DNA from: a virus
DNA: 36,557 bases
IMG/VR virus record: IMGVR_UViG_3300043449_001668
Span: 1-36,557 of that record
Reading direction: 5' to 3' (one strand)
Made by a program: the position numbers and the translations under genes. The first letter of the stretch is position 1. Every line of letters starts with the position of its first letter. The notes under the pieces were generated by a model. That model had not been told where the DNA came from, made no database searches, and saw nothing but the letters and a program-made list of their open reading frames with translations. Below are positions 1 through 9,154 of the stretch, in pieces.

Positions 1-127
1 GCCCCAGGCTTCTGATGTGAGCACTCACTCATCTAGCCTGGATGCTGATAGCTTGCAGCTATAGACTTTGGCTTGTTGATAGGGGGGAGGGGGTCTGGCT
101 GGCGCTGTAAATTTGACGGACCCTCCT
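1..127. repeat. Left copy of 127-bp exact terminal repeat
   Basis: This stretch is identical to positions 36431-36557, the last 127 bases of the window. The simplest reading is a circular assembly or circularly permuted genome whose ends overlap. A length of exactly 127 equals a common largest k-mer in short-read assemblers, so it is more likely an assembly overlap than a physical terminal repeat. The sequence itself is gene-free and leads into the terminase operon. Confidence 0.95.
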
Positions 128-185
128 CCCCACCGAAGAAAGGAAAAAGGCTTACACTAGAGGCACTTTCCCGCCAGGAGAAAAA
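1..185. other. Non-coding leader upstream of the terminase genes
   Basis: No gene is seen here. It holds inverted repeats at 17-28 (GTGAG-CA-CTCAC) and 48-62 (ATAGCT-TGC-AGCTAT), TGATAG at 46-51 and 77-82, a G-rich run at 82-93 and a partly complementary pyrimidine run at 121-134. Its position directly before the terminase genes would suit a packaging site or an operator region, but neither can be shown from sequence alone. I could not find a convincing sigma-70 promoter for the long structural operon here. Confidence 0.5.
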
Positions 186-479
186 GTGAATTTGCCAAAG
201 ACGCTTCCGAAGACGGATACGGTCAAGATCCGTGAGCTAAAGGACATGCTGCTAAAGTCCGGCGGCAAAAACGTAGTGCAAAAGGTGATCGAGATCGCCC
301 TCGATGACGGCCACCCCGGTCAAATGGCGGCGCTTAAGATGTGCATGGACCGCACGCTTCCGACCAGTCTGTTTGATAAAGAGAAGGGGCAGCGGTCAGC
401 GGTCACAATCAATATCACAGGGCTGGGCGAAGCGCCTACTGTCATCGACGCCACTACAGGAGATGTCACCGATGTCTAA
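186..479 (+). CDS. Putative terminase small subunit
   Basis: A 97-residue protein at the head of the packaging genes. The segment GHPGQMAALKMCMDRTLP (near residues 41-58) resembles small phage proteins often found directly before the large terminase. By position it would recognise the packaging site and hand DNA to TerL. The start is GTG at 186, chosen because AGGAG at 176-180 lies five bases upstream. The gene overlaps the next one by eight bases. No helix-turn-helix is obvious by eye, so the terminase role rests mainly on synteny and the remembered motif. Confidence 0.6.
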   Translation: MNLPKTLPKTDTVKIRELKDMLLKSGGKNVVQKVIEIALDDGHPGQMAALKMCMDRTLPTSLFDKEKGQRSAVTINITGLGEAPTVIDATTGDVTDV

Positions 480-645
480 TTGGATCGTCACCTTCAAAAA
501 AGCCAGCCACCTAGACGAGCGCCAATATCTGGTGGCGCCCGAGGACATCCCGGCGCTGCTGCGCCAGTTGCTCGCCCGCTATCCAGATTACGCCCCTGAG
601 GACAGTATCGTCATCCGGCCCACTGAGATGATTCATTATGAGTGA
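472..645 (+). CDS. Small conserved-looking protein between the terminase genes
   Basis: A 57-residue protein of unknown function (MSNWIVTFKK start). The ATG at 472 is preceded by AGGAG at 458-462. It overlaps the end of the small-terminase gene, and its own end overlaps the start of TerL (ATG at 638), so the three are probably translationally coupled. The sequence is mixed alpha/beta with a Tyr- and Pro-containing middle and no cysteine pairs or membrane segment. A packaging accessory role is a guess from position only. Confidence 0.65.
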   Translation: MSNWIVTFKKASHLDERQYLVAPEDIPALLRQLLARYPDYAPEDSIVIRPTEMIHYE

Positions 646-1897
646 CCTCAATTTCAGTCTTCTGCCCTGGCAGCAGGAGGTTTACAAGTCGGATGTCCGA
701 TTCAAGGTCATCGCAGCCGGGCGGCGGTGTGGCAAATCACGTCTGGCGGCAACGGCCCTGATCATTGAGGCGCTCAAATGTCCGCCGGGTAGCGCAGTGC
801 TGTACGTCTCCCCGACGATGGGGCAGTCGCGCCAGATTATTTGGGACTTGCTGCTGGATCTGGGCCGCGAAGTGATCTCGGGCAGTCATGTGAACAACCT
901 GGATATCACGATGATCAACGGCGCGCGCATCTATGTGCGCGGCGCAGACCGGCCCGACACGCTGCGGGGCGTCTCCCTCACCTTTGCGGTGCTCGACGAG
1001 GTGGCCGACATCAAGCCAGAAGCCTGGGAGCAGGTGATTCGGGCGTCTTTGTCGGACAAAAAAGGGCGGGCGATGTTCATCGGCACGCCAAAAGGCAGAA
1101 ATTGGTTCTACGATCTATTTAAGCTAGGCCAATCAGATACAGATTCTGACTGGAAAAGCTGGCATTTTACGACAAAAGACAACCCGCTCATCGATCCGAC
1201 GGAGATTGAGTCAGCCAAGAAGACCCTATCGAGCTTCGCGTTCAAACAGGAGTACATGGCCAGCTTCGATAACGCTGGGTCGGACGTGTTTAAGGAGGAG
1301 TGGATCAAGTATGGCGAGGAGCCGCAGCAGGGCAGCTACTTCATCGCCATCGATTTGGCTGGTTTTGAGGAAGTGGCGCGTCAAGCGGCCAACGCCAAGA
1401 AGCGATTGGACGAGTCGGCCATCGCGGTGGTTAAGGTGACGGAGGATGGCAAGTGGTTCGTCAAGGAAATTGAGCACGGGCGCTGGGATGTGCGGGAGAC
1501 GGCGGTCAAGATTTTGATGAAAATCCGCGATTACCGGCCCATTAGCGTCGGAATTGAGCGGGGAGCGCTGAAAAACGCGGTTTTGCCGTATTTGAGCGAT
1601 CTGATGCGCAAAAATGACATCTATAGCCACATCATTGACTTGACGCACGGCAATAAGAAGAAAACGGATCGCATCATTTGGGCCTTGCAGGGGCGCTTTG
1701 AGCATGGGAGAATCGTGCTCAACAGCGAACAAGACTGGTCGGACTTTTTGGACCAAACGCTTATGTTTCCGGCTCAGGGAGTCCATGACGATCTTCCTGA
1801 TGCTCTATCATATATAGACCAGTTAGCGGTTACGTCTTATTTCGAGGCCGATGAAGACGACGAATGGCAACCGCTTGATGTAATTTCGGGAGTCTGA
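638..1897 (+). CDS. terL: Terminase large subunit (ATPase-nuclease)
   Basis: A 419-residue packaging motor that hydrolyses ATP to pump DNA into the prohead and cuts it with a C-terminal RNase H-fold nuclease. Visible motifs are Walker A AGRRCGKS (27-34), Walker B AVLDE (D120, E121) and the coupling motif FIGTP (147-151). Nuclease acidic residues are D239 in FIAIDLAG, E307 in VGIERGA, and D384, D385 and D388 in the DDLPD stretch. The length is at the short end for the family but both domains are complete. It starts inside the preceding gene and is followed by the portal gene after one base. Confidence 0.95.
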   Translation: MSDLNFSLLPWQQEVYKSDVRFKVIAAGRRCGKSRLAATALIIEALKCPPGSAVLYVSPTMGQSRQIIWDLLLDLGREVISGSHVNNLDITMINGARIYVRGADRPDTLRGVSLTFAVLDEVADIKPEAWEQVIRASLSDKKGRAMFIGTPKGRNWFYDLFKLGQSDTDSDWKSWHFTTKDNPLIDPTEIESAKKTLSSFAFKQEYMASFDNAGSDVFKEEWIKYGEEPQQGSYFIAIDLAGFEEVARQAANAKKRLDESAIAVVKVTEDGKWFVKEIEHGRWDVRETAVKILMKIRDYRPISVGIERGALKNAVLPYLSDLMRKNDIYSHIIDLTHGNKKKTDRIIWALQGRFEHGRIVLNSEQDWSDFLDQTLMFPAQGVHDDLPDALSYIDQLAVTSYFEADEDDEWQPLDVISGV

Positions 1898-1898
1898 C

Positions 1899-3929
1899 AT
1901 GGAGCCAAACGAATTCTACGAACCTTCAGAGGGCGACAAGGAGCTTCTAGCATTCGTTACGGACCACTGCGACCGCTGGCGCGAATGGCGCGACACGAAC
2001 TACCTGGAGGCGTGGCTTGAATATGAGCGCATCTTCCGTGGCGAATGGGCTGCGGAAGACAAGATGCGCGAATCGGAGCGCTCCAAGATCCTCACCCCCG
2101 CCACGCAGCAAGCCGTGGAGACGCGCCACGCGGAGATCATGGAAGCGATCTTCGGCCAGGGCGAGTTCTTCGACATCAGCGACGACATCAAGGATGTCAA
2201 CGGCAATCCGCTAGACGTTGAAGCCCTCAAGGCCCAACTGATGGAGGACTTCAAGCAAGACAAGATCAGAAAGTCCATCGATCAGATCGAGCTGATGGCC
2301 GAAATCTACGGCACGGGCGTTGGCGAGATCATCGTCAAGACCGAAAAGGTCTTCGTGCCCGCTACGCAGCCGATTCCGGGCCAACCGGGCCAAGCGGCCA
2401 TTGGTGTGGTGGAGAAGCCCCGCATCGCGGTCAAAATCGTGCCGGTCAACCCCAAGAACTTTCTCTTTGACCCCAACGGCACCTCGATTGAGGACTGCCT
2501 GGGCGTAGCCGTTGAGAAGTATGTCTCGATGCACAAGGTAGTCGAGGGCATGGAGCGGGGCATCTACCGCAAAGTGAACATCCAACCTGCGGCCGAGGAC
2601 ACCGATCTGGAGCCCACGCAGGAGATCAGCCAGTATTCCAGCGACAAGGTGCGTCTCTTGACGTACTACGGCCTCGTGCCGCGCGAGTATCTCAAATCGG
2701 CCGAAGAGAACGAAGTCGAGGATCTGTTTCCTGAAGATTCTGCGGCCGACGAGTACAGCGACTTGGTCGAAGCCATCGTGGTGGTGGCAAACGACGGCTA
2801 TCTTCTGAAGGCCGAAGAAAACCCGTACATGATGAAGGACCGCCCGGTGCTGTCCTATCAAGATGATACGGTGCCCAACCGCCTCTTGGGCCGGGGCACG
2901 GTGGAAAAAGCCTACAACATGCAAAAGGCCATCGACGCCGAGGTGCGTAGCCACCTGGATTCGCTGGCCCTGACGACCGCGCCCATGATGGCAATGGATG
3001 CCACACGTCTGCCGCGCGGTGCGAAGTTTGAAGTGCGCCCGGGCAAGGCGATCTTGACGAACGGCAATCCCAACGAGATCTTGTTTCCGTTCAAGTTCGG
3101 CAATACGGACGGCGCGAATCTGACGACAGCCAAGGACTTTGAGCGCATGCTGCTGCAATCGACGGGCACGCTCGATGGCCAGGGCATGGTCACGCAAGGC
3201 GCGCGCGACGGTGCGGGCCTTTCGCTGGCGGTGGCGACCATCATCAAGAAGTACAAGCGCACGCTGGTGAACTTCCAAGAAGACTTCCTGATCCCATTCA
3301 TCCAGAAGGCGGCGTTTCGCTACATGCAGTTTGATCCTGAGCGCTATCCGTCGGTGGACATGAAGTTCATCCCGACAGCCACGCTTGGCATCATCGCCCG
3401 CGAGTACGAGCAGCAGCAGTTCATTGGCCTGTTGCAGACGCTGGGCCCGGACACGCCTGTTCTGCCGCTGCTCTTGAAGGGCATTCTGTCTAATAGCAGC
3501 CTCACTAACCGCTACGAACTGATCGCGGCGCTGGAGCAGATGGCCGCACCCAATCCTGAAGCTCAGCAGATGCAGCAGATGCAGCAGCAGCTTGCCCTGC
3601 AAGCGGCCCAGGCGCAGATTGCAGTGAGTACGACGCAGGCTGAACAAAATCGGGCGGAAGCTACCAAGCTGATGACCGAAGCGCAACTGATGCCGCAGGA
3701 AGTGCAGGCCAAGGTAATTGCCTCGACAACCAAGAACCTGCCTGCGGGCGGGGAGTCGGCGGAGTTCGATAAACGTGTGAAGATTGCCGAGCTGATGCTC
3801 AAGGAAGCGGACATCAAAAACAAGTCCAAGATCGTTGAGCTTCAGATGGCCGAGAAGCAAAATAAAGTCTCGGGGATGGAACAAGACTTCTTGGACGAGT
3901 TGACCAAGGAGCTGGGCAATGGACGTTGA
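1899..3929 (+). CDS. Portal protein (head-tail connector)
   Basis: A 676-residue protein directly after TerL, in the normal place for a portal. Portals form a dodecameric ring at one capsid vertex, dock the terminase and later the tail. The N-terminal part is charged and alpha-helical (WLEYERIFRGEW near residues 41-52). The central region has the mixed clip/stem character of podovirus portals. The C-terminal quarter is a Gln-rich helix (QQMQQMQQQ near 557-565) followed by long charged helices, which suits a barrel or coiled-coil extension. The last 11 bases overlap the collagen-like fibre gene. Assignment rests on position, size and overall resemblance. Confidence 0.85.
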   Translation: MEPNEFYEPSEGDKELLAFVTDHCDRWREWRDTNYLEAWLEYERIFRGEWAAEDKMRESERSKILTPATQQAVETRHAEIMEAIFGQGEFFDISDDIKDVNGNPLDVEALKAQLMEDFKQDKIRKSIDQIELMAEIYGTGVGEIIVKTEKVFVPATQPIPGQPGQAAIGVVEKPRIAVKIVPVNPKNFLFDPNGTSIEDCLGVAVEKYVSMHKVVEGMERGIYRKVNIQPAAEDTDLEPTQEISQYSSDKVRLLTYYGLVPREYLKSAEENEVEDLFPEDSAADEYSDLVEAIVVVANDGYLLKAEENPYMMKDRPVLSYQDDTVPNRLLGRGTVEKAYNMQKAIDAEVRSHLDSLALTTAPMMAMDATRLPRGAKFEVRPGKAILTNGNPNEILFPFKFGNTDGANLTTAKDFERMLLQSTGTLDGQGMVTQGARDGAGLSLAVATIIKKYKRTLVNFQEDFLIPFIQKAAFRYMQFDPERYPSVDMKFIPTATLGIIAREYEQQQFIGLLQTLGPDTPVLPLLLKGILSNSSLTNRYELIAALEQMAAPNPEAQQMQQMQQQLALQAAQAQIAVSTTQAEQNRAEATKLMTEAQLMPQEVQAKVIASTTKNLPAGGESAEFDKRVKIAELMLKEADIKNKSKIVELQMAEKQNKVSGMEQDFLDELTKELGNGR

Positions 3930-6045
3930 AAGCCTCGCTAAACAGCTAATCCTCAAAGGGATGACCGAGGAACAGCAAAAGGCTGTTCTGGAGTCCATTC
4001 GCAGCACGATGGCCAAAAGCCGCGAGCTGCAAAAGCAAAAAGTCGGTGAGCAAGCCCAGCTTGTCATCCAAGCGCTGAAAAAAATCGAGTCGGATATCAA
4101 GTCCCGCTACGATGAAGTCGGCAACAAGATTGAGGAGCGCGTTGCTTCCATCAAGGATGGCAAAGACGGTCGCAATGGCACTAATGGGCGAGATGGCCGC
4201 GCGGGGCGCGACGGTATGCCGGGCCCGATGGGCCCTAAAGGTGCCGACGGACGCAACGGAACGGATGGCCGCGACGGTGAGGATGGTGTCTCCGTCACCG
4301 ACGCGCACATTGACTTTGACGGCTCACTCATTATCAGCCTGTCCTCAGGTCGCACGATCAACGTGGGAGAAGTGGTTGCCCCCGATCTGGCCGAGAAGAT
4401 CAAGGTCATCACCAACGGCGGCGGCACCTCGCAGTCGGTGCTCGATACGCTGGCAAGCCTACAGACTCAAATCAACAACCTGATCCCCAGCCAGACGGGC
4501 AATGCAGGGAAATATCTCACTACGGATGGCTCTACGCTATCTTGGGGCACTATTGTCGGCGGCTTGACCTATCAGGGCACTTGGAACGCCAGTACCAACA
4601 CCCCAACATTGGCTTCTGGTGTTGGCACGAACGGCTATTACTACATCGTCTCCACGGCGGGCTCGACCAATCTGGACGGCATCACTGATTGGCAGATTGG
4701 CGATTGGTTGCTCTTTAATGGCACCGTTTGGCAAAAGATCGACCAAACTGATGTCATCACAGCCATTGCTTCGGCGGATGCGAGCGTTACAGTCACGACG
4801 ACGGGGTCATCTGTTGATCTTGCGGTTCAGACCTCGCCTCGCTTGATCGCGCAAGTGAGGAACGAGACAGGCTCTACGCTGACTAAAGGCACGGTTGTCT
4901 ATATCAATGGCGCGTCGGGCAATAAGGCGACGGTGGCTAAGGCGCTGGCCACCAGCGATGCGACATCCGCTCAGACGTTCGGTTTGGTCCGCGCAGATAT
5001 CTCGAACAATCAAAACGGCTACGTCATTTTAGCGGGCGAACTCGATGGTCTGGATACGTCTGCTATCGCGGCAGGCACTCAGCTATATTTAAGCTCAAGC
5101 ACTGCGGGTGCGTATACGACTACTAAGCAATACGCGCCTAACCATCTGGTGTATGTAGGTGTTGTGACCCGCAGCCATGCAACGCAGGGCGTCATTGAAG
5201 TTCGTATCCAGAACGGGTACGAAATGGACGAGCTGCACAATGTCTCGGCCCAGAGCCCCACTAACGGCCAAGTCTTGATCTATAACGAGAGCACCTCGCT
5301 GTGGGAAAAGCATACGCTGACAGATGGTACGGGCATCAGCATCACTGAAGGCGCAGGCTCGATCACCATCACCAACAGCGCGCCAGATCAAACTGTATCG
5401 CTTACGGGTGCGGGTACTACGAGCATTAGTGGCACGTATCCGAGCTTTACGATTACGTCCAACGACCAATACGTCGGCACCGTTACTTCAGTAGGTGGCA
5501 CGGGCACCGTCAACGGCATCACGCTGACGGGCACGGTCACCTCCAGCGGAAACCTCACACTGGGCGGCACGCTTTCAGGCGTCAGCCTGACGACGCAAGT
5601 GACGGGCACGTTGCCGATTGCTAACGGCGGTACGGGTCAGACGACAGCCAACACGGCCTTCAATGCCCTGGCCCCGAGCCAAACGAGCAACTCAGGCAAG
5701 TTTCTGACGACCGACGGCACCAATACATCCTGGGCGGCTGCTGGGTCTACGATCTCTAACGACACTTCTACTTCTACGAACGTCTATCCGCTGTTTGCGA
5801 GTGCAACAAGTGGGTCTGCCACGACGGTCTATACGAGCAACGCCAAGTATCTCTACAAGCCCAGCACGGGTGAGCTGAGCGTGACGGTTCCTCGGGCCAG
5901 CAATGGCATCGTGGTCAACTCGCAAACCATCTCCGAGAACTACACGATTGCCTCGGGCGACAACGGAGGCTCGTTCGGCCCGGTTTCTGTTGCTTCGGGA
6001 GTCACTGTGACTGTTTCTTCTGGCTCTGTCTGGACGGTTGTATGA
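3919..6045 (+). CDS. Collagen-like tail fibre protein
   Basis: A 708-residue fibre. Residues 1-75 are helical and charged and could be the virion anchor. Residues 81-123 are an unbroken run of about fourteen Gly-X-Y triplets (GKDGRNGTNGRD and onward, with PGPMGPKG in the middle), the signature of a collagen triple helix. The rest is rich in Thr, Ser, Gly and Asn, with repeated TLSWG/TSWAA-type blocks at two SQT-x-GKxLTTDG repeats (near 191-210 and 586-605), as in beta-helical fibre shafts. The start overlaps the end of the portal gene, and the stop overlaps the next fibre gene (ATGA at 6042-6045), implying coupled translation. It probably trimerises and carries distal receptor-binding parts. 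Confidence 0.88.
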   Translation: MDVESLAKQLILKGMTEEQQKAVLESIRSTMAKSRELQKQKVGEQAQLVIQALKKIESDIKSRYDEVGNKIEERVASIKDGKDGRNGTNGRDGRAGRDGMPGPMGPKGADGRNGTDGRDGEDGVSVTDAHIDFDGSLIISLSSGRTINVGEVVAPDLAEKIKVITNGGGTSQSVLDTLASLQTQINNLIPSQTGNAGKYLTTDGSTLSWGTIVGGLTYQGTWNASTNTPTLASGVGTNGYYYIVSTAGSTNLDGITDWQIGDWLLFNGTVWQKIDQTDVITAIASADASVTVTTTGSSVDLAVQTSPRLIAQVRNETGSTLTKGTVVYINGASGNKATVAKALATSDATSAQTFGLVRADISNNQNGYVILAGELDGLDTSAIAAGTQLYLSSSTAGAYTTTKQYAPNHLVYVGVVTRSHATQGVIEVRIQNGYEMDELHNVSAQSPTNGQVLIYNESTSLWEKHTLTDGTGISITEGAGSITITNSAPDQTVSLTGAGTTSISGTYPSFTITSNDQYVGTVTSVGGTGTVNGITLTGTVTSSGNLTLGGTLSGVSLTTQVTGTLPIANGGTGQTTANTAFNALAPSQTSNSGKFLTTDGTNTSWAAAGSTISNDTSTSTNVYPLFASATSGSATTVYTSNAKYLYKPSTGELSVTVPRASNGIVVNSQTISENYTIASGDNGGSFGPVSVASGVTVTVSSGSVWTVV

Positions 6046-7010
6046 CCCTCGTACTTAACGGCACTACTGGCGTTTCTTCTGTTGATGGCTCCGCCTCGAC
6101 GCCTGCTATTCAAGGTAACGACTCCAACACCGGCGTCTTCTTCCCTGCTGCTGACACGGTGGCTATTGCTACGGGCGGCACGGAGAGGGCTCGGGTTGAT
6201 AGCTCGGGCAACGTCGGCATCGGGATGACGCCGAGTGCATGGGCCAGCACTTGGAAGCCTATTCAACTCGGATCAGGCGCAGCGTTCTCTGGTAGGACGG
6301 ATAACGTTCAAGTCGCGTACATGAACGCGAACAGCTACAGAGGCGCATCGAACTGGACGTATGTAGGCTCCGGCAGGGGGGCGATGTACCTGCAAGATGA
6401 CGGCATGCACATTTGGTACAACTCGGCGTCCGGCACCGCAGGCAACACGATTAGTTGGACGCAGGTGGCTCAAATAGATACTAGCGGGAACCTGCTGGTG
6501 GGGAAGACCACGACATCTACAAGTAGTGGTATTGGATATGTAGCACTTGCGACGGGCGAAACTGCCGCAGTCATGTCGGCAAGCGCAAATACAACCACCA
6601 CCAATGCTATCTATTCGACGGGCGCAAGCGCTTATCGTTTTTATGTCGGTCTTGGTGGCACCGTGTATGCCACCAGCACAACCATTACCGGGATTTCTGA
6701 TCAGCGCTTGAAAGAAAACATCCGCGATCTCGATGATGGGCTTGATGCGGTTTTGGCATTGAAGCCGCGCAAATTTGATTGGAAAGAAGGTAAGGGCGCG
6801 AACATCAAGAATGCTCGCGGGTTTATCGCTCAAGAGTTTGAGACGGTATTCCCCGACATGATCGAAGAATGGCGTGACCCCGCCCCAAATGGCGAAGAGC
6901 CGTACAAAGCGGTTAACGCCAACTTGATCCCCACGCTGGTCAAAGCCATTCAAGAACTCAATGCCAAGGTCGAAGCGCTTGAAGCTCAACTTGCAGGAGC
7001 CGCACGATGA
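6042..7010 (+). CDS. Tail fibre with C-terminal S74-type chaperone domain
   Basis: A 322-residue protein. The N-terminal two thirds are low-complexity Gly/Ser/Thr sequence typical of fibre beta structure. From about residue 218 it reads SDQRLKENIRDLDDGLDAVL and later GFIAQEFE, the pattern of the intramolecular chaperone (peptidase S74) domain that trimerises fibres and then cuts itself off. The extreme C-terminus is a short coiled coil (AIQELNAKVEALEAQL). Start and stop both overlap neighbours by four bases, so it belongs to the coupled fibre run. The Ser-Asp pair at the start of the domain (SDQRLKENI) fits the usual autocleavage site. Confidence 0.87.
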   Translation: MTLVLNGTTGVSSVDGSASTPAIQGNDSNTGVFFPAADTVAIATGGTERARVDSSGNVGIGMTPSAWASTWKPIQLGSGAAFSGRTDNVQVAYMNANSYRGASNWTYVGSGRGAMYLQDDGMHIWYNSASGTAGNTISWTQVAQIDTSGNLLVGKTTTSTSSGIGYVALATGETAAVMSASANTTTTNAIYSTGASAYRFYVGLGGTVYATSTTITGISDQRLKENIRDLDDGLDAVLALKPRKFDWKEGKGANIKNARGFIAQEFETVFPDMIEEWRDPAPNGEEPYKAVNANLIPTLVKAIQELNAKVEALEAQLAGAAR

Positions 7011-7594
7011 GCCAAGTCAAGATTCAGGGTAACGTTAGCGGCACGGGCATCTTCACAATTGCCTCGCCCAACAGCAACAACAACCAGACCCTGACGCTGC
7101 CGGATGCGACGGGGACGTTCTTGACGAATGCTGCACAAAGCATTCCTAAAACCGCGTTGCCTACAGGTTCTGTTTTGCAGGTGGTGCAGGTCAACTACTC
7201 GACACAAGTATCTTGGTCTTCGCAGGATGTTGAAACATTTATCTATCAGTGCGCAATAACGCCGACGGCATCGTCTTCAAAGATCGTTGCCATCGCAGCG
7301 GTTGGCGGATTGAGTAACGGCGGCAGCGGGAGATTGTCTGGTCGTATTCGTTGGGATACGTCATCTGGTGGCACAAGCGGAACGCAGATTGCGGGCCTGA
7401 CGCAAATTGCCCTTGCCGGAGCCGGAACTTCTTATCTCGGGGCAATGGCGATGACGGGCCTGTCTGCCGCTGTTGGAACTACGTCCACTTTATATTTTAA
7501 AGTAACGATGACCAAAGGGGATAGCGCAGGGACAATGTATGCCTGTCAGTACGGGTCCGAATCGCAACTGACGCTCATGGAGATCGCGGCATGA
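7007..7594 (+). CDS. Putative tail fibre or tail tip protein
   Basis: A 195-residue Gly/Ser/Thr/Ala-rich protein (MSQVKIQGNVSGTGIFTIAS) with no membrane segment or cysteine cluster apart from two isolated Cys. The N-terminal block with TLTLPDATGTFLT is common in phage fibre proteins. The C-terminal part looks like a beta-sandwich tip domain. It overlaps the neighbouring fibre genes by four bases on each side. A receptor-contacting tip is likely from context, but the domain itself is not recognised. Confidence 0.7.
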   Translation: MSQVKIQGNVSGTGIFTIASPNSNNNQTLTLPDATGTFLTNAAQSIPKTALPTGSVLQVVQVNYSTQVSWSSQDVETFIYQCAITPTASSSKIVAIAAVGGLSNGGSGRLSGRIRWDTSSGGTSGTQIAGLTQIALAGAGTSYLGAMAMTGLSAAVGTTSTLYFKVTMTKGDSAGTMYACQYGSESQLTLMEIAA

Positions 7595-7854
7595 AGCACG
7601 AAGCCATTTATAAGCTGAACCCATCGGTGACCGCGATTCGCGGTGATGTTGCTTACGACGCCGACGGCAACGAGGTCGCCTACGACAAGGCTGCGGTAGA
7701 TGCGTATGTCGAGGCTAACGCATATAGGAACCGCCGCGCCGCAGAGTACCCGTCCTACGCGGACCAGTTTGACCTGCTCTACCACGGCGGTTATGACGCA
7801 TGGAAAGCCGCAATTCAGGCGGTGAAGAACAAGTACCCGAAAGGTCAAGCATGA
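7591..7854 (+). CDS. Small tail-associated protein, XkdW-like
   Basis: An 87-residue protein. The C-terminal half (AAEYPSYADQFDLLYHGGYD, then WKAAIQAVKNKYPK) matches a pattern common in small proteins next to phage tail fibres, often labelled XkdW-like. The N-terminal half carries GDVAYDADGNEVAYDK, another recurrent motif. It is probably a fibre-associated or assembly factor. It is embedded between two fibre genes by four-base overlaps. Confidence 0.65.
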   Translation: MKHEAIYKLNPSVTAIRGDVAYDADGNEVAYDKAAVDAYVEANAYRNRRAAEYPSYADQFDLLYHGGYDAWKAAIQAVKNKYPKGQA

Positions 7855-8990
7855 GCATCGTAAAAGCCAACACCTTCCAAGACGCCAGCGGCGGCAGCAA
7901 TGCTGTCTTCTCCGGCGTTGCCAATCCGCCCAACTCGATGGGCTTCCGCAACCGCATCATCAACGGCGATATGCGGATCGACCAGCGCAATGCTGGGGCA
8001 AGTGTGACGCCGACTGCGTCTAACACTTACACGCTTGATCGCTGGAACACCATACTGACGCAATCCTCAAAGTTTAGCGTTCAGCAAAACGCTGGAAGTG
8101 TGACACCCCCTTCTGGTTTTTCAAAGTATTTAGGGGTCACTTCGCTATCGGCTTACAGCGTTCTCACGGGCGACGCTTTTTCTGTCATTCAGTACATTGA
8201 AGGCTTTAACACGGCGGATCTTGGCTGGGGGGCGGCTGGCGCACAAACGGTGACGCTTTCGTTTTGGGTTAGAAGTTCTTTGACCGGGACATTTGGCGGC
8301 ACTTTGCGGAATGGTGGTGGTACACGGAGTTACCCATTCACATATACGATCAGCGCGGCCAACACGTGGGAGCAGAAGACCGTCACTATCGCTGGTGACA
8401 CCGCTGGCACTTGGGCGGCAGATAACACTGCGGGCATCGGGGTGCAATTTAGTCTTGGTGCTGGATCAACGTACACAGCGACCGCAGGCGCATGGGCGAC
8501 TGGCTTGTATGTTTCCGCCACGGGCGCAACCTCCGTAGTCGGCACCAACGGCGCAACCTTCTACATCACCGGCGTCCAACTGGAAGCTGGCTCTGTCGCC
8601 TCGGCCTTTGAGCGCCGCGACTACGGGCGCGAGTTGATGATGTGCCAGCGGTACTTCTGCAAATCATTCGCAACAGAAACTGCTCCAGCACAAAACGCTG
8701 GTCTGCTGGGGTCTGTCTATTTTGGCCAGATCGCAGGAGCTTCAACAACCCAAACGATTACCGGGGCGCGTTTCCCGGTAACCATGAGGGACGCGCCTTC
8801 AACGATCACGATATTTAATCCTTCGGCGGCAAACGGCCAAGTGAGGGCCGTAACTGGGGCGGATTGGTCTGCCACAACGCTTGCCAGCGCAACAGGTCAA
8901 AACGGGTTCGGCTTGTTTGCAACTTCCCCGGCAGGGGTTGGAACTGGTGCAGCCGCTGCGTACCACTATTCAGCCAGCGCGGAGCTTTGA
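7851..8990 (+). CDS. Putative tail fibre / receptor-binding protein
   Basis: A 379-residue protein. The start chosen is ATG at 7851, overlapping the previous stop (ATGA). Earlier in-frame starts would run into the upstream gene. Near the N-terminus, GFRNRIINGDMRIDQRNAGA is a motif seen in many phage fibre and carbohydrate-binding proteins. It is followed by a jelly-roll-like region (FWVRSSLTGTFGG, ITGVQLEAGSVASAFERRDY) that resembles carbohydrate-binding beta-sandwich modules. The ending is Gly/Ala-rich. It may provide glycan specificity for the adsorption apparatus. Confidence 0.78.
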   Translation: MSIVKANTFQDASGGSNAVFSGVANPPNSMGFRNRIINGDMRIDQRNAGASVTPTASNTYTLDRWNTILTQSSKFSVQQNAGSVTPPSGFSKYLGVTSLSAYSVLTGDAFSVIQYIEGFNTADLGWGAAGAQTVTLSFWVRSSLTGTFGGTLRNGGGTRSYPFTYTISAANTWEQKTVTIAGDTAGTWAADNTAGIGVQFSLGAGSTYTATAGAWATGLYVSATGATSVVGTNGATFYITGVQLEAGSVASAFERRDYGRELMMCQRYFCKSFATETAPAQNAGLLGSVYFGQIAGASTTQTITGARFPVTMRDAPSTITIFNPSAANGQVRAVTGADWSATTLASATGQNGFGLFATSPAGVGTGAAAAYHYSASAEL

Positions 8991-8992
8991 AG

Positions 8993-9151
8993 ATGACAAC
9001 CTACAAGCTAAATCTTGATGGCAGCTACGCTTTGAAATTTATCGAAGGTGTCGAAACTGGGGAGTGGCATAACACCAAAACCAGCGCCGAGTATCTCGCG
9101 TGGCTGGCCGAGGGCAACGAGCCGCTGCCTGCGGAAACGCCAAAGGAGTAA
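8993..9151 (+). CDS. Small hypothetical protein after the fibre run
   Basis: A 52-residue protein (MTTYKLNLDGSYALKFIEG). GGAG at 8981-8984 lies eight bases before the ATG at 8993. It has a short beta-type N-terminus, then TSAEYLAWLAEGNEPLPAE, a pattern often seen at the end of small phage tail-associated proteins. No function is assigned. It is likely co-transcribed with the fibre genes. Confidence 0.65.
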   Translation: MTTYKLNLDGSYALKFIEGVETGEWHNTKTSAEYLAWLAEGNEPLPAETPKE

Positions 9152-9154
9152 ACC

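Noticed and set aside
82-93. G-quadruplex in the G-rich run
   Set aside because: There are only two long G tracts, split by one A; four separated tracts are needed for an ordinary quadruplex, although pairing with 121-134 remains possible.
113-158. Sigma-70 promoter for the structural operon (TTGACG 113-118, TACACT 153-158)
   Set aside because: The two hexamers are 34 bases apart, far from the 16-18 needed, and neither has a better partner.
2211-4100. Very long open frame antisense to the portal gene
   Set aside because: Its translation is low-complexity Arg/Leu/His sequence, typical of the reverse complement of a GC-rich gene, and the portal frame explains the region.
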